Assembly (NCBI RefSeq): GCF_020360975.1 | Contig: NW_025408668.1 | Span: 1,674,001 to 1,738,000, forward strand | DNA: 64,000 bases | Source: Hirsutella rhossiliensis | Lineage: Eukaryota > Ascomycota > Sordariomycetes > Hypocreales > Ophiocordycipitaceae | Direction: 5' to 3' | In this document: positions 9,836 through 21,600 of the stretch, one piece after another | How the letters are laid out: each line of letters starts with the position of its first letter | Position numbering within the stretch: position 1 is the stretch's first letter | Notes under the pieces: model-generated | What the model was told of the DNA's origin: nothing | What the model saw: the letters and a program-made list of their open reading frames with translations, nothing else | Databases searched by the model: none | Program-made: the position numbers and the translations under genes

Positions 9836-12213
9836 GAAGAAAGACCTTTGGTGTAGCTGTATTAAAGCCCGAAAAGAGGGTTTTCCGCCACGCCAGAATG
9901 CTGGCCCTTCGGGCTCTAAGAAGTCCCGAGGAGCGCTCCTAATGCCGGCCTCACGACCTCTTTTGACTTTTGCGTTTATAAATCCTAACTTTCTAGCTGT
10001 TATGCATAGTAGCCTAAGGTAGTGTCTGTTAACATATGCCTTTAATGTCTTGTAAGGGAAGCTCTAATAATAAAAGGGAAGGATCGCAAGGTAGTAACAA
10101 ATAGCTGTATATAGGCCAATCTTGCACTTGTAGGCATTCGGAGGTTTCTAAATTCTCTGTGGCTTATTTGTATCTGCGAAGTATCCGTCTAGTCTGCCTT
10201 AGGGCTTTGAAATAAGCATATACGGCCGCCGGATATAGTAATAACCTCTTCGGCTTAACTTAGACGTGCTTTTTAAGAATCTTAGCTCTAATACTTAAGT
10301 ACCTTATATTATTATAGAAATTATCGATGCTTATAATTATAACTATAATCGATAAAATATTTCCTTTTAGTCGATTTCTGTCCTATTATCGAACTATTAA
10401 GGGAAATAGTAGATTGTTTTTGTCTATAAAATCCTTCTTAACTTAGTCTTTATCGTAGACGGAAAGTAATAGAACTCGACGCGTAATGCGTTATATACTT
10501 AGATAGTCGATTAGATAGCGTAAATTCTTAAGATCTACTATTATATCCGACTATTAAGACCCGATATAGTTCTAATAGTTAATAATAAGATTATTGTTAT
10601 AGGCTATAAGGTGCTTTACTTAGTTACCTATCTTAAGCCCCTAAGAGACTTATAAAAGGAAGTATACTATCTATAATATTTATAATAGGATTTCTTTATA
10701 TAACGAGATATAATACCTTCTTCTTATATAGAGAGAGCCTATTTAGCTATAAATCTACTATAGTATATTAGCGCTCTTTTAGTAGTAACGTATATTTCGA
10801 AAGACAGCGCTATTAGATAGCGCTTTAGGTTTCGCTACTTCTTATTAATAGGAGTAGTTAATATAGGGAAATAATAGACTTATAAGGTATATAATATAGC
10901 CGCACCCTATATATATAATTGTCCCTATAAGTATAAATCGTTATTTAGATTACGTCGCTTAAAGTAAAGTAAAATATTATTATAAAGGAAATAAAAGGCA
11001 CTTCTTATAAATATAATAATTAGTTAACGGACTACCTTAGTATTCCTAAGATATTATTATATGTTTTAAAAGTAATCCTATTTTTAATTATATATTTAAG
11101 ATCTTATAAAAGCTATATAACTTCTATAGTATAAGGGATAGCGTATAAGTTAAAGTCCTTAGAGATTAACTATAAGAGCTTAATCGTTATAATTCCTTCC
11201 TAAAATAAAAGGTCTATATTAAAGAGAAATATAAGTTAGGAAATAAAATAAGCCTTTTATATACCGTTTTTACTTAGTTTATATATAAATATTATTTTAC
11301 GCTTAAAATAAAACTTATATTAAGATACGCTAACTTATATACTATATACGGCTAATCTAAGTAAGCTAAAATAAGATAAAATACGCTATATAAAAAAACA
11401 TAGCGCTAATTATATTAAATTAGTTATTAAGTATAAGGTACTTAAAGAAATTTTACGTTATAACTTTAATACCTTTAAAGTCTAATACTTTAAAGCTATT
11501 AAACCTATACCTTTAAAAAAACCTAGCTTTATATAAGACTAGTATTAACTAAGTAGCTAATAAAGTATTACTAATATATTAGTACGCCGGCCTTACTAAT
11601 AAGGATATAGTCGCTACTATATTAAGACTACCTTACTTATATATAAAGGGATTTTCTCTCTTTAATAAGCTTTAGTCTTACTATATAAGGATAAATAATA
11701 TATTATATATAGCTATTATATTAAGACTATCCTTATTACTTAACCTTTTATACTATAATATATATATCCTTATAATTTCTAAAGCTTTTTCTTTAAGTTA
11801 CTTAGTAAGAGATAGCCTTACTAAGAGGATAGCATAGTATTATTAAATTAGTTTAAAAGAGCTACTAAATATAAGGCCTTTTACTAAGGGCTATAAAGTT
11901 ACCTTTATAAAAAGGGAGTATAAAGTCTATAAAGGTTATATTAGCCCTTAGTAATATCCTAATACTATTAAATATATTGCTACTTATAAGCGTAAAGCTA
12001 TTATTATAGGCTAAGTATTAAGCGGCCTTATAAGCTTAGATTAATAAACTAAAAATAACTAAATAACTTTAAGAATAACTTACTTAGCTAAAGTCTAAGG
12101 TAGCTAATTATATAGCTACCTTAGGTCTTAAATAAAGGAAAAGAGATAATTAAAAGTCCTTTAATTTATAAAGTAATTAAGCGCCTAAGATTAAAATAAA
12201 AAATATACTATAA
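9836..12213. repeat. RIP-mutated AT-rich block, left flank of the nested Gypsy
   Basis: From about 9965 the sequence changes abruptly to very AT-rich DNA full of TA steps, almost without CA or TG, and with no open frame of 60 codons in any frame. By position it is probably the 5' side of the older Gypsy whose reverse transcriptase lies at 20.58-21.03 kb, but no domain could be read here. A GC-rich imperfect hairpin is present at 9860-9915. Confidence 0.5.
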
Positions 12214-12218
12214 CTTAT
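12214..12218. repeat. Target-site duplication (left) of Gypsy element 1
   Basis: CTTAT directly precedes the left LTR and is repeated exactly at 19095-19099 after the right LTR. Confidence 0.85.
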
Positions 12219-12417
12219 TATAAGGGTATTTACCCTTAGTATAGGTCTAGGTATTAGCCTAGACCTTAGCCGATAAGCGTTACGGGGCAAGGTAAGCTAT
12301 ACGTATAAACGCGTATTTAGTAGTAGTAGGCGCGGCGTATAGTTAGATCCTATATAGCTTATTATTATAATATAATAGGAGGCACCTATAGTATAACCCT
12401 CTGCCTACCCTATAATA
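12219..12417 (+). repeat. Left (5') LTR of Gypsy element 1, 199 bp
   Basis: It starts TATAAGGGTATTTACCC and ends CCCTATAATA. It matches 18896-19094 over its whole length, differing mainly at sites where one copy has C or G and the other T or A. The TA...TA ends are what RIP makes from canonical TG...CA. Confidence 0.88.
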
Positions 12418-12739
12418 GTATAAGCTATTATTATATTAGACTTAATATTAGAACCTTAGCAGCACTAACTAGGGCAGTAGTAGTAGTAGTAGCTACTATA
12501 GGAAGAAGCCTAGTACTAATAGCTACGGTAATAGGCGGAAGAGCTATACTAGCAATACCTATAGGAAGAGGCCTAGTAGTAACGGGACGAATAAGCCCGG
12601 TTTATAAAGCTATTCTACTAGATATTATAAGACCTAGACTAACGAGCAACCCTATACCGGATCCTTAATACCCTCTTAACGCTGGCTCTAATAGATACGC
12701 CCCCCGCTACTAAGAGGTCGGAGCGCGAGGCGGCCCTTA

Positions 12740-13720
12740 GTAGATAGAAGCTACTGCCTTAGCCTACCTAGGATAGTAAGCTAGAGACCTTTTACTTCTT
12801 CCTTAACCGCCTAATAGCGAAATACTATATTAACGAGAAATAAGGCCTTAATAGCTATAAGGAGACGGCTTAGTTCTCGCTCCTCTATACGCTACTACAG
12901 CCCTAGATATAGCGAGTAGCGGGCTTCTAGGAGCGGGGTAGTCCTAGGGGGACGAAAGACCCCTAAGTATTCTTTAACTACCTAGTCTACGCCTTCGGTA
13001 ATATATAGGAATAGGAGAAGGCGTAGGATAGGCTACGGACCCTTACTTAGTAAGAGGGGCAGTCCTTCGAGGAGTTCTTACTAGAATTTAAAGAGACCCT
13101 AACCTAGGCGGCGGGTCACACCGCCTAAGATAACGGCGCTAAGCTTACCTAGCTATAGAACTCGATCTCCCTAGTGCTCTAGGAGCTACTTATCCCTATT
13201 ATAATGCCCTCTACCTATAAGGGCTACGTAGGCCGCCTTATAAAGGTAGCCTAGGGATATAAGTAGACGCTATACTTCTAGAAGCTATATAAGCGCTTAG
13301 CCTTAAGCGGGACTAATAGGCCGGATAGCTCCTCCCTACTTAACCTATCTACGCCTAGGCCTGCTCCTAAGTCGGCGGTCGATATAGATAGCGACGTCCG
13401 GATAGCGGCTATACGCCCTAGGGGGCGCGGTAATAGTAAGACCCCGGCTACTTTACTAGCGGCGTAGTCCGGTAAGATAGCTAAGTAGGTACCCTACGAG
13501 GAAATTAGTAAACGACGTAAAGAGGGCCGCTATATACGTTACGGCGTAAGCACGTATATAGTTAAGTCTTGCCCTTACCTCTTAGTAAGGAGGCTAGTAG
13601 AGATATAGGTTACCCGCGCCTTATTAGAATCTAACGATAAGGGAGATAGGGGAACCTCCGCTATATATAAAGCGGAGGGAAAAGCTTAGCTCTAGTATAA
13701 AGGCGGGCCCTAGAGCTTAG
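12740..13720 (+). pseudogene. gag of Gypsy element 1
   Basis: One frame shows FNYLVYAFGN, then FEEFLLEFKETL, typical of the Gypsy capsid (retrotransposon gag) domain. It ends in a zinc-knuckle region near 13527-13580 (GRYIRYG, then SCPYL) where the family has C-x2-C-x4-H-x4-C; Cys has become Tyr at two places, as expected from TG to TA. The protein would form the particle and bind RNA. It carries many TAG/TAA codons. Confidence 0.65.
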
Positions 13721-14279
13721 TAAGCTAATACTAGCTAAGGACGACCTAGTAAGGCGTATTAAAGAAGAACCTACTTTAATATTAGTTATTATTAACTAAA
13801 CTTACCTCCTCTCCGCTTTTATAAATAAGGGTTATTAGTATTACGCCGTAATTAACGAAGTAAAAGCCCTTAAGCTACGCTTACTAGTAGAGAAGATTTG
13901 CCTTAGGCATATAAAGGGCGCCTTAGCCGCGATAGAGGGCGCGGTTATTAAAAGCGTCGCCTAGGTAGCTATAAAGGTTAATAGCCTCCTATAGCTACTA
14001 GTAGTATATATAGTCCCTTAGCTTAAGTTTCCCTTAATTCTTAGGAAGCTATAGTTAATATATATAAAGTTATATTTAGTACCGTATAAGGGGGGGCTAT
14101 AGTTTAGCCCTATATAGTCCTAGGTCTAGTATAGTAGTAAGGAGGGAGCGCCGGACGCTCTACCTAACTTATAAGACGCCTAGGAAGTCTTAGCCTTAGT
14201 ATTCGTAGGTATAATATAGTAAATCTATAGGCGGAAGGGGCTAGCTATAGCTATAGTATCGATCTACGCGGTTAGCTTA

Positions 14280-17200
14280 GCGGATATTAAGAAAGCGCTA
14301 CGACCGAAGCGCCCTTTATCGGAAGAGGAGCTATAGTAGGCTATCCCGCCGCGGTTCTACGACCTACTACTACTTTTCAGGAAGAGCGAGGCCGATAAGT
14401 TAAACCCCTATAAGCTAGGCGTAGACTACTTAATACCGCTCTATATAAAGGATAACGGTAAGGAGCTTCCCTTACTATTTAAGCCGCTATATAGTATATT
14501 ACGAGAGGAACTATTAGTATTAAAAAAGACCCTTATAGACCTCCTTAATAAGGGATTTATTAGGGCTAGCTCCTTTAAAGCGGCGGCTCTAGTCCTATTT
14601 ATATAGAAGCTAAGGAAGGGACTTTACTTTTATATAGACTACTAAGCGTTAAACGTAATTATACGCCTAGACCGGTACCCCCTTCTACTTATAAGAGAGA
14701 CCCTCTATAACCTAGTAAAGGTAAAGTAGTTTATAAAGCTCGACGTTATCTAAGCGTTCTATAAGGTATAAATAGCGTATAGGGAGGAGTAAAAGATAGC
14801 GTTCTATATAAGATATAGCTTATTTAAGTAGATAGTTACCCCCTTTAGCCTAGTAAGTGCCCTAGCTACGTTCTAACGTTATATTAACCGGGTACTTAAG
14901 GGTTTCCTTAATAAGTTCGCGTCTATATATATAGATAATATTCTTATTTATTTAAGCGGGAGCTATAGAGACTATATATAAAAGGTACGGAAGGTACTAA
15001 ACCGCTTAGTAGAGCACGGCTTATACTTAGACCTAGATAAATACGAATTTAGCGTTAAGCGCGTTAAATACCTTAGCTTTATTATTATTACGGGCGTAGG
15101 TATATAAGCGGACCTAGCTAAGATTTAAGCTATCTATAACTAAGCGACCTTAATATTATAACGAGGTATATAGAGCTTCCTAGGCTTCGCTAACTACTAC
15201 TAGGTCTTTATTAAGGAGTTCTCGCGAATTATACTACCGCTTAATAAGCTAATAGGGGATAGGGCCCCTTTTTCTTAAAGACTTATATAAGTAAAGGCGT
15301 TCTAAACCCTTAAGGACTTATTTTCGTAGGCCTTAGTACTACTATAGTAAGACTTTAGTAATCCCTTAACTATAGAAGCGGACTATAGCGGCTATATACT
15401 TAGGGGAACCCTATCCTAAGAAGTAGAAAGGTAGAGGAGGCTAGTAGCGTTCTACTTACGTAAGCTTACTACGGTAGAGAGGAACTACTTAATCTACGAT
15501 AAGGAGATATTAGCGATTATTAGCTACCTTAAGTAGTAGTAAGTAAAGCTCTATAGCTATAAGAGCTTTAAGATCCTTATAGACTATAGGAACCTTAAAT
15601 ACTTTATAACCTAATAGTATCTCTTAGAGTAATAGGCGCGCTAGGCGGAGTATCTCTCGCGCTTTTAGTTCTATATTAAGTATAGACTAAGTAAGGAGGC
15701 TATAGTCCTAGACGCCCTCTTATAGAGAGAGTAAGACTAGCCTACCTCTATAGACCTTAATACGTAAGATATATAGATAATCCTAGATAAGGCGCTCTAG
15801 ACTTACCTTAGCGCTACTCTATTAAGGGCGGAGGGTAACCCCCTAAGAGCGGTCGGGGTCCCGGCCCCCCTTAAGGGTACGCCCGACGTCCCTTAGCGTA
15901 TCTTTTAAGATAAGGAGCTCTAACGCCTATAGGACTAGCTAGCGGTATAAGATAGTACGTATATAAGTGTACGCTGCGCTATAGAGGTAGGGGCGCGCTT
16001 ACTTAACCATGGCCTTAGTTTAAAAGTCTAAGTAAGCGACTACTATATCGACCCCCGCGGCTACCTTCGCTATAAGGGCAGGCTATAGGTCCTAGGCGCG
16101 CTAGCGATAATAGAGGCCGTAGCTAGGGCGGCCCCCTTAAAAGTTAAGGAGCGGGATAGGTTAAGAGGGCGGATCGTATAGATAATCTACGACTTAAGTA
16201 TAATTAGCTATCCTAGCCGCGAGGGCACGCTAGTAGCGATTAGCTAGGACTTCTACTAGCCGCTTATAGTATTATATATCCGCCGTTTCCTCTATAACTA
16301 TAATATTTATAGCCGCTCGAAGATCTAGTAAGCGCTTAAGAAAGGGCTATTAAAGTTACTACCGGTCCCTAACTAGTTCTATATATATATATAAATAGAC
16401 TTTATTATAGACCTCCCCTTTATAGCGGGCGGTAACTATAATCTCTAGGTAATTAAGGACTATTTAAGTAAGGAAGTAGTACTAGAGCTAATACTATTTA
16501 TAGAAGTAGAGGCCTATATTAAGCGCTTCCTTTAATACTACGCCCGCTTCTATTAATAGCTAGCCTCGATTACTAGTAATAGGGGTACTAATTAAACCGG
16601 CCGCTTTTAATAGTACCTCTATAAGCTACTCTAAGTTACTTAGTTACTAAGTATAGCCTACTACCTATAGACTAATAAAGGGCCTAAACGCCTTAACTAA
16701 GAAGTCTAAGCTTACCTTTAAGAGGTAATAGCCTATAACTAAGTAAACTAAAATAAGTAGCTTCTTATAGCCTAGATAGCGCTTAATAGTAGGTTAAACT
16801 TATCTATTAGTATATCCCCCTTCCTTATACTATATAGGTTTAAACCGCCGTTAGCGTAGCTTATTACTATAGATATAAGCGTAGAGCGCTACCTAGCTAG
16901 CTCCTTAAAGGGTAGGGCGTCTACTTTTATACGGAAGCTATAATAAGTTTTAGAGTTCTACTAATCCTTAATAGTATCTACCGCTTAGGACTAAGAGCGG
17001 TAAGCTAATAAGTTATAGGATCCTATAAATAAGTTTACGGTAAGGGATAAGGTCTAGCTAGACCTCTATAACTATAGGTCGACGAGGCTAAAAAAAAAGC
17101 TTAATTAGCTATATACTAAGTATATAGTAAAGAGGGTACTAAGTCTATAGACTATAGAGCTAAAGGGGCTGCCCTTTAATATCTATAGTACGATTAATAT

Positions 17201-17470
17201 TAACCTCCTTTATCGCGCCGCTATAGACCCCTTACTAAGCTAAGAGATAGCGGATCCCTAACTAGCTACTATCCTTATTAAGGGGGAGGAGGAGTTCTCG
17301 GTAAAAGAGTTATAGGCAGCCCGTTAAAAGAATATAGGCCGCGGTAAGAGGCGCGAAGTCCTCGTTAAGTAGCGCGGCTACTAAGACCTAACGTAGGAGC
17401 TAGCTTTTAAGTTTAAGGGCGCGGTAGCCCTAAATAAGTTTAAGGCCCTTTATAAGCTAGTAAAGGAAAA
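14280..17470 (+). pseudogene. pol of Gypsy element 1 (RT, RNase H, integrase, chromodomain)
   Basis: Reading through stops: reverse transcriptase at about 14440-15130 with DRYPLLLIRETL, FIKLDVI and the active-site block YIDN at 14925-14936 (YIDD with one Asp changed); then KRVKYLSFIIITG. RNase H follows with ERNYLIYDKEILAII at 15476-15520 and AEYLSRF near 15645. Integrase core: IDFIIDLPF near 16394 and SITSNRGTN near 16567. The C-terminus near 17290-17440 (EFSVKEL, then VLVK*RGY*DLT*E) is a chromodomain whose Trp codons are now TAG. This order defines the Ty3/Gypsy superfamily. It is inactive. Confidence 0.85.
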
Positions 17471-17744
17471 CGATAGCCTAGCGAGAAAAGCTACCCTCTT
17501 AACGGTAAAGTAGCTAGTACCTTAAAATATAAGGGAGACTACGCCCCGCCCTTAAAAAAGCGGCGGGGCACTAGGCCTACGGCGGTCGCTATACTAGTAT
17601 AAGCTATAGGCGTATATTATAGATACCGCGACTATAGATAATAAGCGGGGCGTACTTAGGTCGGCGGTAGTATAAATAAATCGTATTAGCCCTTATAGGC
17701 GCGCTTAAGGGCGTATAGACTAAGCCCGGTAGGCCTTCTTCTTT

Positions 17745-18650
17745 AGTAGGGTCTTAACTACTAAACGGTTATCCTTATTCTCCTCCTCGTCCTCCTCCTC
17801 GTCCTCCTCCTTAATATAAGGCGCGGCCCTAGCCTCGAGGGCGCGGATCCGGCCCTCTAGGCTACCTAGCTAAGCGGCGACGGCGGCGGTATTAAGGATA
17901 GCGGCGGCGGCGGCGGCGGTGCCGGTAGTATTAGAGGCGGCGGCGGTAGAGGTAGCGGGGGCGGCTAAGGCGGCGGCGACGGTGCCCCTAAGAGAGAGAG
18001 AGTTAGCGCCGTAGAGAGTACGGGAAAGGGAGCTTACGCACTTAGGCACGAGGGTAGCGCGCTCGAGGAACTATAAGTTACGGTAGGCGGCGGCGGCGGC
18101 GGTTAAGGTACGCTTAGCCTTATTCTAGTCCTTACCTAGCTCCGCGGCGCTCTAAGCTACGGCAGTATAGGTAAGGACGGGCGGCGTAACCTTATATACG
18201 CGGCTAGCCTAAGCATATAGGAAGCAGCTGCCTTAAGGGCGGCCGGCTTAGTTAGCGTAGGGGAGGGACTACGAGGTATACCGTATATAAGGGGAATCGC
18301 GGGTAGCGCCCCGGACTACGGCGCGCTTATACTAGTACGGGGAGTTAGTAATACTCGCGAGAATAGGGGCGGAGGGGCTTATAGAGGAGGGCGGCGAGGA
18401 CCCGCGCTTATTATTATCGTTATTATCGTCGGCGTTACCGCGGCGGCCGGTAGCGGAGAGCGTAGCGGCGGCGGCGGCGGCGCGGGCAGTAAAGTTAATA
18501 GCCGAGAAGCCGGGTAGCGGGTAGCGCGGAGCGGCGGTAGGCGCGACTAGGGCGGCGGGGGCAGTAGGTAGGGTAGCGGGCGAGGCGAGGGCGCGATCGA
18601 CGAAGTTATCGATCTCGGCGGAGAAGTAAGATAAGGCGGGGGAGGATATA
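17745..18650 (-). pseudogene. Antisense ORF of Gypsy element 1, downstream of integrase
   Basis: On the strand opposite to pol, one frame runs about 300 codons from FSAEIDNFVDRALASP through Ala/Thr/Pro-rich low complexity, SAAELGKD, AYRNL*FLERATLVPKC and a heptad-like LGSLEGRIRALEARAA, to an acidic Glu/Asp tail at 17770-17815. Breaks are TAA/TAG only, mostly where Gln or Trp would fit. A homologous frame, in the same place and orientation relative to pol, is found in element 2. The function is unknown; coiled-coil and acidic-tail features suggest a structural or binding protein. Confidence 0.6.
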
Positions 18651-18895
18651 TTAAATTATTTAAATAACTAATAGGGGTATAGGTTAGCTTATATATAGGC
18701 GGTAGCGTATAGCTAAGCGCTAAGAGACTTATAGTTATAGTTATAGCTATTACTACTAATAATAATAATAATAGTATAGTTAAGAGGAAAGAGTAATAAG
18801 AGCGCGCTAGTAGGTTATTTAACTCCTAGCTATACGCTAAGGTATAGGATTAACGTTATAAGGGACCGCCTATAAAAAGAAGGGTAGGGACCTTA

Positions 18896-19094
18896 TATAA
18901 GGGTATTTACCCTTAGTATAAGTCTAGGTATTAGCTTAGACCTTAGCCGATAAGCGTTATAAGGTAAGGTAAGCTATATATATAAATATATATTTAGTAG
19001 TAGTAAGCATAGCGTATAGTTAGATCTTATATAGCTTATTATTATAATATAATAGGAGGCACCTATAGTATAACCCTTTACCTACCCTATAATA
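18896..19094 (+). repeat. Right (3') LTR of Gypsy element 1, 199 bp
   Basis: Full-length partner of 12219-12417, followed by CTTAT at 19095-19099, the same five bases that precede the left LTR. Confidence 0.88.
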
Positions 19095-19099
19095 CTTAT

Positions 19100-20579
19100 A
19101 TAGCTAATAAATATATAAAGATAGTTAAATTAAATTTATAATCTTAATAATACGTTTATTACTACTCCTTAGCGTTTTATATAAAATAAAATTAAAATAC
19201 TTTATACGCTAAATTATATATATACTAATTATAAAGTAAAATAGTGCTAATACTTTAAGGAATAGCCCTTAAATACTTAGGTAATTTATTATATAAATTA
19301 AGACTACTTTAAGGAATAGACTTTAGTCTTAATTAAAAATACTATTAACTATAAAACGCTATTAGCTATATAGCTTAAAGCTGCCTATTAAAGGGATAAT
19401 TAATCCCTATTAGACTTTAGCCTTTATCTTAACTCCTTAAAGTAATATTTTTTATAATAGCTTAATAAAGTATAGGCCCTTATTTTCTTTACTAAGTTAA
19501 AGAGCGACCTTTAAGACTAAATTACCCTTTATTTAATACTTATTTATACTTACTAAAGAGAAAAGCTAATATAGCTAGTATAGTATTATTAAGATACTTT
19601 AAGCTATAAAAGAATACGTTTTAATAATATAAACCTAGCTTTTAAACTAAGGGGTAATAGGGGTATAGGTTAATATAAAAGGTAAGTAGGCCGCTATTTA
19701 AGAGGTAATTAGTTATAAAATATTATAAAATTAGCTAATAATTAAAATTATAAGAAATTTATTAATTACGGCCGCTTTTATAATTAAACTTAAAGTAGCT
19801 AGCCTTATAATAAAATTATCTATTATTATTATAATTAACTAAGATATATAGCCCTTAACTATATTAAAGTAAAGGTAAAGACTATAAATAACTTAGTACT
19901 AACTTTAGCTATTAGTCCTAACTAATAAGGAAACGCTTAAAGGTTAAAGTAAATACTCCTCCCTTAGCTTTTAATATACCTTAAAAATACTTATTCTTTA
20001 TTCTTATAGTAATTAAGGGGTAAATCGCTATTAAATTAATTACGTACTTAAATAGCTATAGAGCTATTAATTTAATTAATATAGTATTTATAAAGGTATA
20101 TAACTTATAATAAGTCCTATTTACTTACTTTAAGGTTATTAAGTTAAGTAATATTTTAACTAAAGATTATAAGGTATAAAAAGTCCTTATATAACTAAAA
20201 GATAGTTATAGCTATTAAAAGACTATTACTTAATACTATATTAAAATTAATAAAGTTATAAAATATAATCTTATTTTAATTTTACTTAATATATTAACTT
20301 TAGTTAGTAAAAGAATTTACCTTATACTTTATAAATAATAATAATAGTTTAAGTATTAAAAAAAGAACTATATCTTAAAGTAACTTACTAAGTTTTACTA
20401 AGAATATTAAAATAAAGTAAGGGTCTTTATAGTAATAATAGATTTAAATCCTATTTTATTAGCTAATAAAGATAATAATAAGGATAAACTTAATAATAAT
20501 TAAACTAAATTACTACTAATACTTTACTAATTTAAAGATATTTGTTTTATATATAAATTAGATTTATTACTAAGGAAAA
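19100..20579. repeat. RIP-mutated AT-rich block, right flank of Gypsy element 1
   Basis: Extremely AT-rich with no readable domain. It lies in line with the Gypsy reverse transcriptase that follows, so it is probably the gag-to-protease part of the older element interrupted by element 1. Confidence 0.5.
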
Positions 20580-21033
20580 AGGATTATTTTATTAACCTTT
20601 TACTTAGTATTAAACTACCTTTTAAACTAATTTACCCTTTATTATAAACTAAACTTAAAGTACTTTAAAAGTAAATAAAAGATATAATATTTAAGGGTTA
20701 AATTTATAAGTCTAAGAGTCTTATAATAGCGCTTATTCTTTTTATATTAAAAAAGGATAATACCTTATACCTTTATATAAACTACTATAGACTTAATTAT
20801 ATATTAAAGAGAAATTAGTACCTTTTACCCTTTATTTTAAAGATTACTAACTATTATTATAAAGCTAAATATTTTTCGAAATTTAATATTTATAACGCCT
20901 ACTATTATATATAAATAAAAAAAAGGATAAATAAAAGACTACTTTTTATACTTATTATAGTTACTTTAAATACTTAGTAATACCGTTTAGGCTTACTAAT
21001 ATATTAGCTACCTTTTAAGGGTATATTAATTAA
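20580..21033 (+). mobile_element. Older Ty3/Gypsy remnant, start of reverse transcriptase
   Basis: Reading through stops: LPFKLIYPL, LKVL, KSLIIALILFILKKDNTLYLYINYY, a PFILKITNYYYKAKYF block, then FSKFNIYNAYYYI and YRLGLLIY*LPF. This is the Gypsy reverse-transcriptase N-terminal half in the right order (PIYPL, KKDGTLR, YPLP, KFDLRNAYYRI, PFGLTNAPATF). RIP is heavier than in element 1. It ends abruptly at about 21033, before the YxDD box, against hAT sequence. Confidence 0.7.
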
Positions 21034-21048
21034 GCCTCGAGACATATG

Positions 21049-21363
21049 CTGACTGCCAATCCGCTTAAATGGTGGTGTCGTGAGGAGCAGAGAGCCGAGT
21101 ATCCACGCTTGCATCAGATGGCCCTTGACATACTTAGCGTCCCAGCGATATCGGACGAGCCGGAGCGGGTGTTCTCTTGCACAAGGCGGACACTTTCTTA
21201 GGATCGAGCTCGACTTTCCGCGGATAGGACTAAAAAGCTGCAATGCTTCGGTAATTGGGTGAGGAACGATTTAATTCGCAAACTATACGTTGCGGGTGAT
21301 AACGAGATCATGGATATAGGCGGCGCCAACGGAGACGGAGATGAGCATTCAATGTTATATTAA
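21049..21363 (+). pseudogene. hAT-family transposase, C-terminal dimerisation segment
   Basis: The frame reads NPLKWWCREEQRAEYPRL, MALDILSVPAISDEPERVFS, a stop where Trp is expected (TGG to TAG at 21199-21201), DRARLSADRTKKLQC, NWVRNDLIR, and ends at TAA 21361-21363. This is the conserved hAT C-terminal dimerisation region (EYPxLxxMAxDIL...VERVFS). Only the last 100 or so codons remain; the catalytic part is absent and the left end joins the RIP-mutated Gypsy directly. Confidence 0.82.
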
Positions 21364-21600
21364 TAATTATTAATAAGCTTAACAATATATATCAATATAG
21401 CCACACTCCTAACAATACATAACAATATGCCAAAATATGTATTTATTTATTATTGCAATGTCTGCTCTTAAGTCTCCCCGACCCTAGCCGCGAACCCTCT
21501 TTCGACCAGCAAGAAAACCCGCTTTATAGGATGCCTACCTCTACTCTGCGTAACCCCCCCTTCACACTTCCACGGTGACCACATCTGCCATGTTCTCACG
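21364..21600. other. Spacer
   Basis: AT-rich start, then mixed sequence. It may include the 3' end of the hAT element; no terminal repeat was found. Confidence 0.3.

Larger units (their letters stand above)
12219..19094 (+). mobile_element. Complete Ty3/Gypsy chromovirus-type retrotransposon, RIP-inactivated (element 1)
   Basis: Length is 6876 bp with 199-bp LTRs and an exact 5-bp target duplication (CTTAT). Internal order is gag with CCHC knuckle, protease region, reverse transcriptase, RNase H, integrase and a C-terminal chromodomain-like segment, all on the plus strand, then an antisense frame before the right LTR. All frames are peppered with TAA/TAG. A purine-rich AAAAAGAAGGGTAGGGA just before the right LTR (18875-18891) is a likely polypurine tract. 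It is less AT-rich than the DNA it sits in, so it arrived later. It is closely related to element 2 at 55.3-62.3 kb. Confidence 0.9.

Noticed and set aside
17770..18560. CpG-island-like promoter
   Set aside because: The GC-rich runs are Ala/Glu codon repeats of the antisense ORF that survive because RIP spares CpG.
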